Below, in pieces: positions 34,682 through 43,032 of a stretch of 64,000 nucleotides of DNA (within the stretch, counting starts at the first letter, position 1; each line of letters opens with the position of its first letter). The stretch is from NCBI RefSeq assembly GCF_003337555.1, contig NZ_QPJK01000011.1, positions 124,001-188,000 of the forward strand, in the 5' to 3' direction. The notes under the pieces are model-generated. The model searched no databases and had not been told where the DNA came from. It was given only the letters and a program-made list of their open reading frames with translations. A program made the translations under genes and the position numbers. Source of the stretch: Pseudorhodoferax soli. GTDB taxonomy: Bacteria > Pseudomonadota > Gammaproteobacteria > Burkholderiales > Burkholderiaceae_C.

Positions 34682-35473
34682 CGTCAGCGCACTCTAGTCG
34701 GAGCCTGTGTAACGGTCTTGCGCATTCCGCGGATACATCGCGCGGGGATTTCGCTTGATGCGAGCCACCGTTTCTGGTAGTTGGCTGGTGAAGTGCTTGA
34801 TCAACTTTGCACCTGAAGACCTCAGACGGGTTAGCCAATAAAGTAGCCTCGTTTTCCTTGTCAAGGTGAGGGCCGTCGAATAGATTCAAGAATATGGCGC
34901 GGCTCTATTTTGAGCGCGTGATTGCTGGAGGGTTGCTTTCTATTTTTGAGAATCCAGGCCGTTAGTCGAAGCTATCGCATTTAGCTAAATTTCGAAATTT
35001 TTACCGAATGGTTGGAAAATCTTCGTGTAAGCCGTCTTGCGGCTATATGCCTGTTAGGCGGCTATAAGCTCTTAGCGGGATCTATATAAGACTTCGGTCA
35101 ATAGAAGAAGCGAGTGGGACGTCAGGCGGAAAGAAATTCGCCCGGCGACGGTTGATGGATTTTCTCCCAATGTCAAGTCTTCTCCATGCAACGGCGCTCC
35201 GACTATTCTTGGACGTGGTCATTCGTATGCCTCTATTGGTAAATCTTCAACCAAAAGACGAATGCCTGGCCTCTCTTTCGCAAGAATAGCGCCGCGGCTT
35301 TCATGCATGACGTTACAGCCGGAAACGGCATCGACGACCAGCTAGACCGCGTTGTGATTGAATTTTAACTTCAAGATCAGCGCGGCTAGTGAGATTCTCC
35401 ATGCCAGCATCGGTGGCACATCGATTCTGGAGTTCGCAAGCAATAGTCACTGTACTCGACGCCAGTTCTCGCT
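34682..35473. other. AT-richer non-coding region upstream of the relaxase operon
   Basis: No convincing gene. GC is clearly lower than in the conjugation genes. The overlapping palindromes TTTAGCTAAA (34980-34989) and AAATTTCGAAATTT (34987-35000), together with nearby AT tracts, are good candidates for a regulator or H-NS binding region. The minus-strand promoter of the relaxase pair should lie here. A transfer origin next to the relaxase is also possible; I could not recognise a nick site. Confidence 0.45.
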
Positions 35474-35953
35474 TCAATCTAGCGGAATCGCCGACTGGGC
35501 ATCTGGCCGAGCTTTCTCCTCCCTTTTTAGCTGCTGAGATTCTTTCTCTGTAACCCACTTTGCAATCAATGCAACTACAAAGGCAGCTATAAATACGGCA
35601 ATAGCTAATTTCACCTTCTCGTATGGACCAAAAAAGAAGAGTGCTCCCGCCAGATGGCCGGCGAATCCCGCTGCCTCGTCTACCCAAATAGCACAAAAAC
35701 CTGCAACTCTGAGTAAATTGTTTTTACGTTTACGCCATGTGAGGAGGAAAATATAAAGAATGATAAGGGCGACTGAGGCAGTTATGTAAATGGCAGTCCT
35801 GGGGTCCAGTGCGGAACTACCGACTGTGGAAATTTCGATTCGAAAGTAGGAGCCGAAAAGTCCCAGTTGGGAAAGTCCCAAGGTACCCCATAGAGTGATC
35901 CATACCAACGCTTTTAGAATCGTCTGAACTAGTGCTGAACGAAACGCGCTCAT
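35474..35953 (-). CDS. Membrane protein of unknown function, 159 aa
   Basis: 159 aa with about four membrane helices: KALVWITLWGTLGLSQLGLF, AIYITASVALIILYIFLLTW, an intermediate stretch around GFAGHLAGALFFFG, and VKLAIAVFIAAFVVALIAKW. The tail is charged (EKESQQLKREEKARPDAQS). Base composition is distinctly AT-richer than in neighbouring genes, pointing to separate acquisition. It stands alone between non-coding stretches in the relaxase-conjugation gap, a usual cargo spot. No family recognised. Confidence 0.6.
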   Translation of the reverse strand: MSAFRSALVQTILKALVWITLWGTLGLSQLGLFGSYFRIEISTVGSSALDPRTAIYITASVALIILYIFLLTWRKRKNNLLRVAGFCAIWVDEAAGFAGHLAGALFFFGPYEKVKLAIAVFIAAFVVALIAKWVTEKESQQLKREEKARPDAQSAIPLD

Positions 35954-36794
35954 GGGGTGGGCCTAACAATGGTCGTCAATTGAAAAAAGATAATCATCGG
36001 CTCTGAATTTCCAAAACTACCATCTAACTTTCAAAAGATGGGTTGCAGCCTAACGGCTGTGCGAGTAGTGCGTATCCACCACTTCAAACGAGTTAGTCAA
36101 GACCTTCTCATCTGAGGTTAGACACTGGTGTGCAGCGAATTTCCAAACGGGCGCGACTCAGTTGTCCGCCAAAACTCCACTTCCTGCGCCGTGAGAGGAG
36201 TCGTGGTCGCCTTCAGCAGTCAAATGTAGTGCAGTAACTTGTTGTGCGAGACAAGTTGAATGAAGGTTTTCAGTACATCTACGCATGCCGCTGTTTGCAC
36301 ACTGATGCGATGCGATGCGATGCGTGTGCTAGGTGCTTGGCGTTTTACGGTCTTTTGAGATCACGCGTTTCGCGGTCGGCGCGCCCCCGGCGGCGACCGC
36401 GCCTTTGACACCTGTAGTTCTCCCGTAGGGACTGCCCTTGCCCGTAGAGCCCTTGCGCCGTCGACGAGCGTCGAGGAGACGGCGCGCCCTTTGGGTTGGG
36501 CCATTAACCCCGTAGAGCGCCCTTCCCCGTCCGCCGCCCGGCCCCCCGGGCGGCCCGCCCTTTCGGCGTTCCGCATCTCTCGTTGCATCGCCGCAGTCCG
36601 TCGCGAGCGGATACCGATCCACTGCCCTCTTGTCAAGCGAGAACCGCCTCGCACGTTGCCGCAGGTTTCGCGTTGAGCTCCGGCCTTTGGACAAGAACAC
36701 TGCGGGCACTGTCGGCGCCTCGGTGCCACCTTGGCCCGGCTGGTTCGCATCGATCCGGCCGGGCCCCTTTCTTCACCGCATGGAGAACTTGGGA
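35954..36794. other. Long non-coding leader before the conjugation operon
   Basis: About 840 bases with no convincing gene. The first half is AT-richer and has AACTTGT...ACAAGTT (36236-36257) and four tandem GATGC units (36304-36323). The second half is extremely GC-rich with three CCCGTAG(A/G)G copies (36422-36430, 36441-36449, 36508-36516), each followed within 5-10 bases by GCCCTT or CCCTT. It should carry the promoter and leader of the type IV secretion operon, and possibly the transfer origin. Confidence 0.5.
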
Positions 36795-37436
36795 ATGGCA
36801 CGAGCAAGCAGCACTTGGCAAGACCACGGTCCAGGTCCGTGGCGAGCCCATCTGTGCAACCTGACGCTGCTGGTCTGTGGCGCAGCGGCGTGGCAGGCTG
36901 CCGCAGCGCAGGTGTCTGTAGCCGCGGCTCGATCGGGAGGCGACGAGCTCGTGCTGGGTCGCTACACGACCTCTCTCGCTCGGCCGCCGTCCGAGCTCGC
37001 GCAGCCGCTCGACGTGGTGGTGGCCATCACGTTCCCCCGGTCAACCGTTGCCACCGTCGGTGAAGCCGTCCAGCACGCGCTACTGCGTAGCGGGTACAGG
37101 CTCGAGCAGAGCGGGCTCGCAGAGCCTGCGCAGAGCTTCTTGCGGCTGCCGCTTCCCGAGTCGCAACGCCAGGTCGGGCCGTACAGGCTTCAGGCTGTGC
37201 TGGACCTGCTGGTCGGATCGGCGTGGCACTGGCATGCCGATCACGCGCAGCGACGGGTCTGGTTCACCGGCGCACTGACGCCGACCGCTTCAGCCGCTGA
37301 AGAGGCGCCGCAGGTCCAACGCGGCATTTCGGATGTGACTGCTTCAACTGCATCCGTTGAGCCTGAACAAGCCAGAGAGCAAGCGCGGACCTTCCCTGTT
37401 GCACCTCCAGCTGCCGCTGGTCAACCCATCGAGTGA
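36795..37436 (+). CDS. PilL N-terminal-like conjugation protein (TIGR03748 type)
   Basis: 213 aa. A signal-type hydrophobic segment (LTLLVCGAAAWQAAAAQ) is followed by the PilL-like domain: LVLGRYTTSLARPPSELAQP, then FPRSTVATVGEAVQHALLRS-GYRL and PYRLQAVLDLLVGSAWHWHA. The start is chosen at 36795 because GGAG lies 9 bases upstream; ATG 36780 is in the same frame. It is the usual first gene of the GI-type conjugation operon, a periplasmic or outer-membrane-linked component. Confidence 0.82.
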   Translation: MARASSTWQDHGPGPWRAHLCNLTLLVCGAAAWQAAAAQVSVAAARSGGDELVLGRYTTSLARPPSELAQPLDVVVAITFPRSTVATVGEAVQHALLRSGYRLEQSGLAEPAQSFLRLPLPESQRQVGPYRLQAVLDLLVGSAWHWHADHAQRRVWFTGALTPTASAAEEAPQVQRGISDVTASTASVEPEQAREQARTFPVAPPAAAGQPIE

Positions 37437-37443
37437 GGCATCG

Positions 37444-38676
37444 ATGAACCAAGACCAGATGGCCCAGGACGCCCAGCGCATCGAGGACGAGCGCCTGCGC
37501 GTGCAGGAAGAGGAAGAGCGGCTGCGTCGCGAAAAGGAAGAGCTGCTGAGCCAGGAAGGCTCTGCTGCTCGTGGACAAGGCGCTCAGCGGCGTGGTGTTG
37601 GCCAAGGCGGAAAAAATGCAGGTGCGGCAGGTGCGGCAGGTGCGGCAGGTGCGGCAGGTGCGGCAGGTGCGGCAGGTGCGGCAGGTGCGGCAGGTGCGGC
37701 GGGTGCGGCAGGGGCGATCCCTGCTGGGCCGACGGGGCACCGGGCGCGATTCGGCTTCTCTGCCGCTGGCAAAGGGTTTGGCTCGACTTCCACGCCGGCC
37801 GCGTCGGGCGCCCGGTTCCATGGCTCCTCCGGCTCTTCCGGTGGTGGCAGTGGCAAGGCGGCGGGCATCGGAGTGCTGGTCGTGGTCGTTGCAGCTGCGG
37901 CCATCTACTTCGGCACCTCGGGCAAGGTCGATCCCAAGCAGGTCACCCAGGTCGCCGCGCAGTGGCTCAACGGTAGCCCTGACCGTGGGGCCGCCGAACC
38001 GCATGATGAAGTTGCACGCGCGCAGGACCGTGGACCAGCGCCAGCAAGTGCGGGCTCCGATATCCCTGCCGAGCCGAAGCTGCCATCCGTCGAGCCCACG
38101 GTCGCCACGCCGACTTCGGATGCACCTGCAGACGTGACGCAGGAGCCTGGAGCAGGCCAAACGGACCACGCTTCCGCGGACTCAGAGGGCACTCCCGCTG
38201 CTTCGGACCCCTCGCATGGGCTGACGCCCATCGCGATGCGCGATGCTGCAAGCCCGGAGATCATGGCGAAGCTGGCGGCCATCGAGTCCCGACTGGATCT
38301 GATCCAGGCCCAGATGTCGGGCTCCGCGAGCTTGGCAACTTCGGCTCAGCGGCAGCAAATCCCTGCACGCCCGCGGCCATCGACGCCCGCCGTCAGGGCA
38401 CGCACGAGCTCCGGTGATCTGGCGGCGGCCGCCAAGCCAACGCCGGCGGCCGAAGCCCGATCCCGCGCCGGCCAGCTGCTGGCCGTGGACGTGTGGGGCG
38501 GCGTTCCCTCCGTAGTGGTCGGTACCGGCGACTCCGCTGACCGGCGCACACGCGTGCTGCGGCCTGGCGACTCGCACAACGGCGTGTCGCTGTTGCATGC
38601 GGATCCCGTGACCGGGCAAGCCACGTTCAGCGCGGCCGGCACCACGTTCACGATGAACGTCAAGGAAGGTGGTTGA
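37444..38676 (+). CDS. Conjugation-region protein with coiled coil, (GAA)10 repeat and one membrane helix
   Basis: 410 aa. The N-terminal charged coiled coil (RIEDERLRVQEEEERLRREK) is followed by ten GAA tripeptides encoded by a 9-bp tandem repeat (37621-37710), a Gly/Ser-rich segment, one membrane helix (about 141-158, IGVLVVVVAAAAIYF), a long Pro/Ala-rich periplasmic stretch and a C-terminal domain ending LHADPVTGQATFSAAGTTFT. The topology suggests a cytoplasmic N-terminus and a periplasmic C-terminus, a scaffold-like arrangement between PilL and the TIGR03759-type protein. No named family is assigned. Confidence 0.7.
   Translation: MNQDQMAQDAQRIEDERLRVQEEEERLRREKEELLSQEGSAARGQGAQRRGVGQGGKNAGAAGAAGAAGAAGAAGAAGAAGAAGAAGAAGAIPAGPTGHRARFGFSAAGKGFGSTSTPAASGARFHGSSGSSGGGSGKAAGIGVLVVVVAAAAIYFGTSGKVDPKQVTQVAAQWLNGSPDRGAAEPHDEVARAQDRGPAPASAGSDIPAEPKLPSVEPTVATPTSDAPADVTQEPGAGQTDHASADSEGTPAASDPSHGLTPIAMRDAASPEIMAKLAAIESRLDLIQAQMSGSASLATSAQRQQIPARPRPSTPAVRARTSSGDLAAAAKPTPAAEARSRAGQLLAVDVWGGVPSVVVGTGDSADRRTRVLRPGDSHNGVSLLHADPVTGQATFSAAGTTFTMNVKEGG
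37621..37710 (+). repeat. 9-bp tandem repeat GGTGCGGCA x10
   Basis: Ten head-to-tail copies; the ninth ends in G instead of A and the rest are identical. It encodes (Gly-Ala-Ala)10 in the gene at 37444. The unit is a multiple of three, so copy changes keep the frame. Confidence 0.95.
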
Positions 38677-38677
38677 G

Positions 38678-39268
38678 ATGGCCCGAGTCCATGCACGGCC
38701 ACGCACCTTCCCGCTCGTGGTCGCCGCGACCTTGGCGCTCATGTCCGGTAGTCCCTGGGCACAGACCAGGGAAACCCGAACACAGATCGAGTCTGCCCAG
38801 ACGCAGGGCGCACGGGAAGCCGCTCTCAAGCTTTCCGACAGCGAGCGCATGGTCGCTGAGATGTGGGGCTTGGATTACGGGGAGATGCTGCGCGCCAAGG
38901 TCCTGATGCAGGGGCCGCGCAGCGCGTTCTCGATCCCCAACATGTCCCCGGTCGAGGTCCTCGGCATCCACGCGCGCAGCGAGGCCGAGCGGCAGAAGTA
39001 CGCCGATAAGTTCGCACACGCCGTTTTCGAGGACGTCAAGCGCACCTTGGCCTTCGGGCAGGCGTACCAGACTGCCATGGAGCGGCTGGCGGGCGGCACA
39101 CCGATGGTGTCGTACGCGGGCGCATCGGGTGTCGTCGCGCCGACTGGCTCGGCGGACATCGGCAATGTCCCGCGCAGCCTGGTGACCGAACCAGGCGCCA
39201 CGGGGCCGTCTTCGCGGGCACGCTTCGCTACGCCGCAGACCTCCTCCCCGGTGCAGCGCACTCGCTGA
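38678..39268 (+). CDS. TIGR03759 family ICE protein (PFL_4693 type)
   Basis: 196 aa with an N-terminal signal peptide ending near GSPWAQ. The core ALKLSDSERMVAEMWGLDYG, then YADKFAHAVFEDVKRTLAFG with ARSEAERQKYA between, is characteristic of this ICE family. The C-terminus is low-complexity. The ATG follows the previous stop by 1 base. It is a periplasmic component of the conjugation machinery. Confidence 0.85.
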   Translation: MARVHARPRTFPLVVAATLALMSGSPWAQTRETRTQIESAQTQGAREAALKLSDSERMVAEMWGLDYGEMLRAKVLMQGPRSAFSIPNMSPVEVLGIHARSEAERQKYADKFAHAVFEDVKRTLAFGQAYQTAMERLAGGTPMVSYAGASGVVAPTGSADIGNVPRSLVTEPGATGPSSRARFATPQTSSPVQRTR

Positions 39269-39273
39269 GAACG

Positions 39274-40137
39274 ATGACCAGCGCGACCACTCCCCCCTTC
39301 GTCCACCGGCGTGCGGCACTGCGCGCTGGCGTGCTGCCGCTGCTGGCATGTGCCGCGCTGCCGGCGATGGCCAACACCGCGCTGCGCCCGTTGAGCTACC
39401 TCCACTTTCTGCGCCCAGCCCCGCCGGCATCGAGCGCGGCCAGCCCGCTCAGCGTTCCACAAAGCGCTCCACCCAGCGGCCAGTCCGTTCACCTCTACCC
39501 GCCGCACGAGACCCGCAGGCTGGAGCCCGTTGAGCCAGCCAGATCGCGGGTGCAGCCCGCGCCGCAAGATCAGAAGCCGCTCGCGCCGGGCAAACCAGGT
39601 GCCTCGCTGGGCCGACCGCCAGCGGCATTCGAGCGGACGGCCGCACGGCACGGTATCTCTGCGTGGCTCATGTACGGCATCGCCCTGCAGGAATCGCAGC
39701 TCACGATTGGCCGCACGGCCCTGCCCTACCCCTGGACCCTGAACGTGGGTGGCCGGCCCGAGCGGCACCGGGATGCGCAAGCCGCACGCGCCGCTCTGCG
39801 GCGTTACCTGCGCGCGGGCCTCACGAACGTGGACTGTGGCCCGATGCAGGTGAACTGGCGTTGGCACCAGGACAGGTTGCAGACCGTCGAGCGCGCGCTG
39901 GACCCGTACATCAACCTGGATGTGGGGGCCCAGCTGCTGGCCGATCTGCGTCGCACCCACGGGGATTGGCGCCTGGCGATCCAGCTCTACCACGCAGGCA
40001 ATCTGAACACGGCCGAGCGTCGCGGGCGCGCTCAGCGCTACCTGGCGTCTGTGGAACGGCGCCTGCAGCGACATGGGCACACGCTCGCCGCCGCCATCGC
40101 CGAGCAGTCCGATGGCCCGGGAGCTCGACGTGTTTGA
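39274..40137 (+). CDS. Lytic transglycosylase (SLT domain), conjugation-associated
   Basis: 287 aa. A signal peptide (ALRAGVLPLLACAALPAMA) and a Pro-rich linker are followed by a C-terminal SLT domain from about residue 120, with catalytic E140 in YGIALQESQL, then NVDCGPMQVNWRWHQ and RLAIQLYHAGNLN. It locally opens peptidoglycan so the secretion channel can cross the cell wall. It lies between the TIGR03759 and TIGR03765 genes, as usual in this operon. Confidence 0.9.
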   Translation: MTSATTPPFVHRRAALRAGVLPLLACAALPAMANTALRPLSYLHFLRPAPPASSAASPLSVPQSAPPSGQSVHLYPPHETRRLEPVEPARSRVQPAPQDQKPLAPGKPGASLGRPPAAFERTAARHGISAWLMYGIALQESQLTIGRTALPYPWTLNVGGRPERHRDAQAARAALRRYLRAGLTNVDCGPMQVNWRWHQDRLQTVERALDPYINLDVGAQLLADLRRTHGDWRLAIQLYHAGNLNTAERRGRAQRYLASVERRLQRHGHTLAAAIAEQSDGPGARRV

Positions 40138-40732
40138 TGCGCGTCCGTCCCTGACCATCCCGCGGCTTGCGGGTTGCCTGCCCGTGCTGTTTGCCGGCGT
40201 CGCCCACGCCGCACCGGTGGAGGCTGTGTTCGACAGCGGCCGATCGATACCGATCCAGCCGTACCTGGCCGTTCCCGGCAGCGTGCCTGAGGCATCCACC
40301 GGATGGGACGGTGGCGCGGCCTCGGACGGCGCAAAGCCCGGGGCCTTCCCTGTCACCAGCTCACTGAAGCGTGGCGTGCTGCCACACGAAGTGCCCGTGT
40401 TCGATCGCAGCTTGCTGACGCAGGCCCTGGTGGTCACTGGAACGGACCGGCACTCGATGGCTTGGCTGCTGTTGCACCGTGCTCGGCTGGCTGCCATCGA
40501 TGCAAAGGTCGTCGTGGTTCAGGCGCATGCACCCCAGTACCTGGCCCTTGCCCGCTCGATGCTGCCTGGGCTGCCCATCGTGCTGCGCAATAGCAGCTGG
40601 ATCGAAGACCGGTTGCGCGCTGCGGGCGCCGACGTGTACCCGCTGCTGATCGGCACGGACGGCGTGGCCCGGCAGATCTTGCCGATGGATGACCCGGGTT
40701 TTGTCCCGGTCGCCGCCGGAGGTCAGCAATGA
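40112..40732 (+). CDS. TIGR03765 / PFL_4695 family ICE protein
   Basis: 206 aa. ATG 40112 lies within the 3' end of the transglycosylase gene (26-base overlap). The hydrophobic N-terminal stretch LAGCLPVLFAGVAHA looks like a signal peptide. VEAVFDSGRSIPIQPYLA, LPHEVPVFDRSLLTQALVVT and GADVYPLLIGTDGVARQI are family blocks. It comes directly before traD, overlapping it by 4 bases. It is a periplasmic conjugation component of unknown detail. Confidence 0.85.
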   Translation: MARELDVFDARPSLTIPRLAGCLPVLFAGVAHAAPVEAVFDSGRSIPIQPYLAVPGSVPEASTGWDGGAASDGAKPGAFPVTSSLKRGVLPHEVPVFDRSLLTQALVVTGTDRHSMAWLLLHRARLAAIDAKVVVVQAHAPQYLALARSMLPGLPIVLRNSSWIEDRLRAAGADVYPLLIGTDGVARQILPMDDPGFVPVAAGGQQ

Positions 40733-43032
40733 GCGCGCATTCCGTCCTGGAAGCCAAGCTGCGCCCGCCCATCGAGCTGTGGAGCGCGGCGGTGGCCTTC
40801 GGCATCGCGTTCCTGGCGGTCTGCGCGCCGTGGGCGCTCATGATGCCGCCAGCTCTGGGTTGGGTAGCTGCGGTTCTGGCCGCAGGCTTTGGCTGGCGTC
40901 GGCTGCGCCAGGCCCTGGAAGTCGTTCGCTACCAGCGCGGGCTCAAGTTCAACAAGATCACGCGGGTAGCGCCCTCGCGGCTCCCTGTCGACCGCAGCCA
41001 GCACCTCTACCTGGGCGACGGCTTCGAGTGGACACCGCAGCACACGCAGCGCAAGCTGGATGCGGAGCGCAAGGATGCCGAGCCGTTCGTGCGCCCTTCC
41101 GGTCTGGAGAAGCGGCTGTCCGCGGTCGGCACGCGGCTGATGGCGTCCGTCGAGGCGGACATCGGCACGGCACAGAACCTGGGCACCGCCCTGCCCTTGC
41201 GGGCCCGCTGCCTGCGCAGCTTGACCAGCGCTGGCGGCGCTCTTAACCCGCTGTACCCCAACATCGACCTGGGCGGCTCGCCCGTCCTGCACGGCGTCGG
41301 CGCGCTGCAGGAGAAGCCGATCGCGCTTCGGCAGTCGGTCCGGGCCGGCCATTTGCTGGTCAAAGGGACCACGCGGGTCGGCAAGACCCGGCTGCTGGAG
41401 CTACTGGCGACGCAAGATATCCATGCCGGGCAAGTCGTCATCGTGATCGACCCGAAGGGCGACGCGGACCTGATGCTGCGCCTATACGCAGAAGCCCGCC
41501 GGGCCGGCCGAGAGGACCAGTTCTACCTGTTCCACCTCGGGTTCCCGGAGATCTCCGCACGCTACAACGGCATCGGTAACTTCGCGCGCATCACCGAGGT
41601 CGCCGCGCGTGCCACGAATGCCCTGCCGTCCTCTGGCAACAGCGCCGCGTTCAAAGAATTTAGCTGGCGCTTCACCAACATCGTGGCGCAGGCCCAGGTG
41701 GCCCTGGGCCGCATCCCTACCTATTCCACGCTGCTGCGTGACGTCACGGACGTGGAGCCGCTCTTCATGGAGTACGCCCACATGGTGTTTCGCACCTGCG
41801 CGGCGCAGGGCCAGTTCACGGACTTTGCGCAGCGCCTGGCGGCCATCGAGGCCCAGGTCATGGCCAAGAAGATCGCCGTGGACCGCCCGATCCAGACGCG
41901 CACGCCCGATGTGGTGGCCATGATCCACTGGATCAAGGAGTCGCGCCACGTGGACAGCGTGCTGCACGGGCTGGTCGGCGCGGTCTCGTACGACCGTTCC
42001 TTCTACGAAAAGATCATCGCCTCGCTCGGGCCGTTCCTGGAAAAGCTCACCAGCGGCGCCGTCGGCAAGCTGATCTCGCCAGACTACTTCGATCCGGACG
42101 ACGAGCGACCGGTCTTCGACTGGATGTCCGTGATCCGCCAGGGCGGCATCGTGTACGTGGGCCTGGATGCCCTGTCCGACTCGGTCGTGTCCTCCGCCGT
42201 CGGCAACTCCATGCTGGCCGATCTGGTGAGCGTGGGCGGCAAGCTCTACAAGACCGGCCTGGATCCGCACCGCGAGGACGGCAAGGTGGTGCTGCCAACG
42301 GTCTGCTGCCACTTCGATGAGGTCAACGAGATCGCTGGGCCCGAGTTCGTGCCCATGGTGAACAAGCTGGGCGGCTCGGGCTTTCGGATCTCGGCGTACA
42401 CCCAGTCCTTGTTCGACTTCGAGGCCAAGGTCGGCGACAAGGCCAAGGCCGCGCAGATCCTGGACAACTTCAACCACCTGGTCATGCTGCGCGTGCGCAG
42501 CATCGCGACGGCCAACCTGCTGGCCGAGCAGGTGCCGCAGGTGAACGTCGTGCACCTGACGCCCATGTCCGGCGTGACCGACACCGCGGCCCAGGGCACC
42601 GGCGTGGACTTCACGTCCCGCAACGACGACATCGTCACCACGACCAAGGTGCCGCTGATCGAGGCGGCGGACATCCTGCAGCTCCCGCAGGGCCACGCCT
42701 TCGCGCTGCTGGAAGGCAACCGGCGCTTCAAGATCCGCATCCCGCTAGCGGACTCGACCAACGATCCGTTCGTGCCCGCGTCCATGCGCAAGGTGGCGAT
42801 CGAGATGAAGAAGCGCTACCGCACCAGTGAGCACTGGGCGGCGAGCGAGGACTGGCTAAGTGCCCATCCGCTCGGCGGCGCGGCCACAGGCCTGATCGCC
42901 ACCGACTTGGCCACCGCAGACGTGTTTGCCGATGAGCCGGGTGCAGGGGGCGTGGCGCCCGCAGAGCGCGATGACCAGAGCGTGCTCTCGCATGGGGCAG
43001 TCCTTGGCAACGTACTGGGGCACCACGCATGA
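40729..43032 (+). CDS. traD: Type IV coupling protein TraD (ICE type)
   Basis: 767 aa. Two N-terminal membrane helices (about 16-36 and 40-55) precede a FtsK/TraD-like ATPase. Walker A is KGTTRVGKT (about 212-220), followed by IDPKGDADLM. The Walker B-type segment is VCCHFDEVNE (about 525-534). The long central region and the GVDFTSRNDDIVTTTKVPLI block are typical of the ICE TraD group. It links the MobH relaxosome to the secretion channel and powers DNA export. Confidence 0.93.
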   Translation: MSAHSVLEAKLRPPIELWSAAVAFGIAFLAVCAPWALMMPPALGWVAAVLAAGFGWRRLRQALEVVRYQRGLKFNKITRVAPSRLPVDRSQHLYLGDGFEWTPQHTQRKLDAERKDAEPFVRPSGLEKRLSAVGTRLMASVEADIGTAQNLGTALPLRARCLRSLTSAGGALNPLYPNIDLGGSPVLHGVGALQEKPIALRQSVRAGHLLVKGTTRVGKTRLLELLATQDIHAGQVVIVIDPKGDADLMLRLYAEARRAGREDQFYLFHLGFPEISARYNGIGNFARITEVAARATNALPSSGNSAAFKEFSWRFTNIVAQAQVALGRIPTYSTLLRDVTDVEPLFMEYAHMVFRTCAAQGQFTDFAQRLAAIEAQVMAKKIAVDRPIQTRTPDVVAMIHWIKESRHVDSVLHGLVGAVSYDRSFYEKIIASLGPFLEKLTSGAVGKLISPDYFDPDDERPVFDWMSVIRQGGIVYVGLDALSDSVVSSAVGNSMLADLVSVGGKLYKTGLDPHREDGKVVLPTVCCHFDEVNEIAGPEFVPMVNKLGGSGFRISAYTQSLFDFEAKVGDKAKAAQILDNFNHLVMLRVRSIATANLLAEQVPQVNVVHLTPMSGVTDTAAQGTGVDFTSRNDDIVTTTKVPLIEAADILQLPQGHAFALLEGNRRFKIRIPLADSTNDPFVPASMRKVAIEMKKRYRTSEHWAASEDWLSAHPLGGAATGLIATDLATADVFADEPGAGGVAPAERDDQSVLSHGAVLGNVLGHHA

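Noticed and set aside
34467-34889. Minus-strand frame of 140 codons upstream of the relaxase pair
   Set aside because: Its 3' half is an out-of-frame reading of the gene at 33989-34681 and its 5' half has no recognisable features.
35313-35696. Minus-strand frame of 127 codons overlapping the membrane protein at 35474
   Set aside because: It has Cys/Arg/Ser-rich composition and shares its DNA with the much better supported four-helix membrane protein.
36329-36709. Open minus-strand frame of 126 codons in the GC-rich leader
   Set aside because: It is made of Arg/Gly-rich low-complexity sequence as expected from reverse-reading GC-rich DNA, has no credible ribosome binding site and overlaps the repeat-rich leader.
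37571-38137. Alternative + frame with VRQ repeats over the 9-bp repeat region
   Set aside because: It is a shadow of the repeat; the GAA frame continues into a membrane helix and a C-terminal domain and has the proper start and operon spacing.
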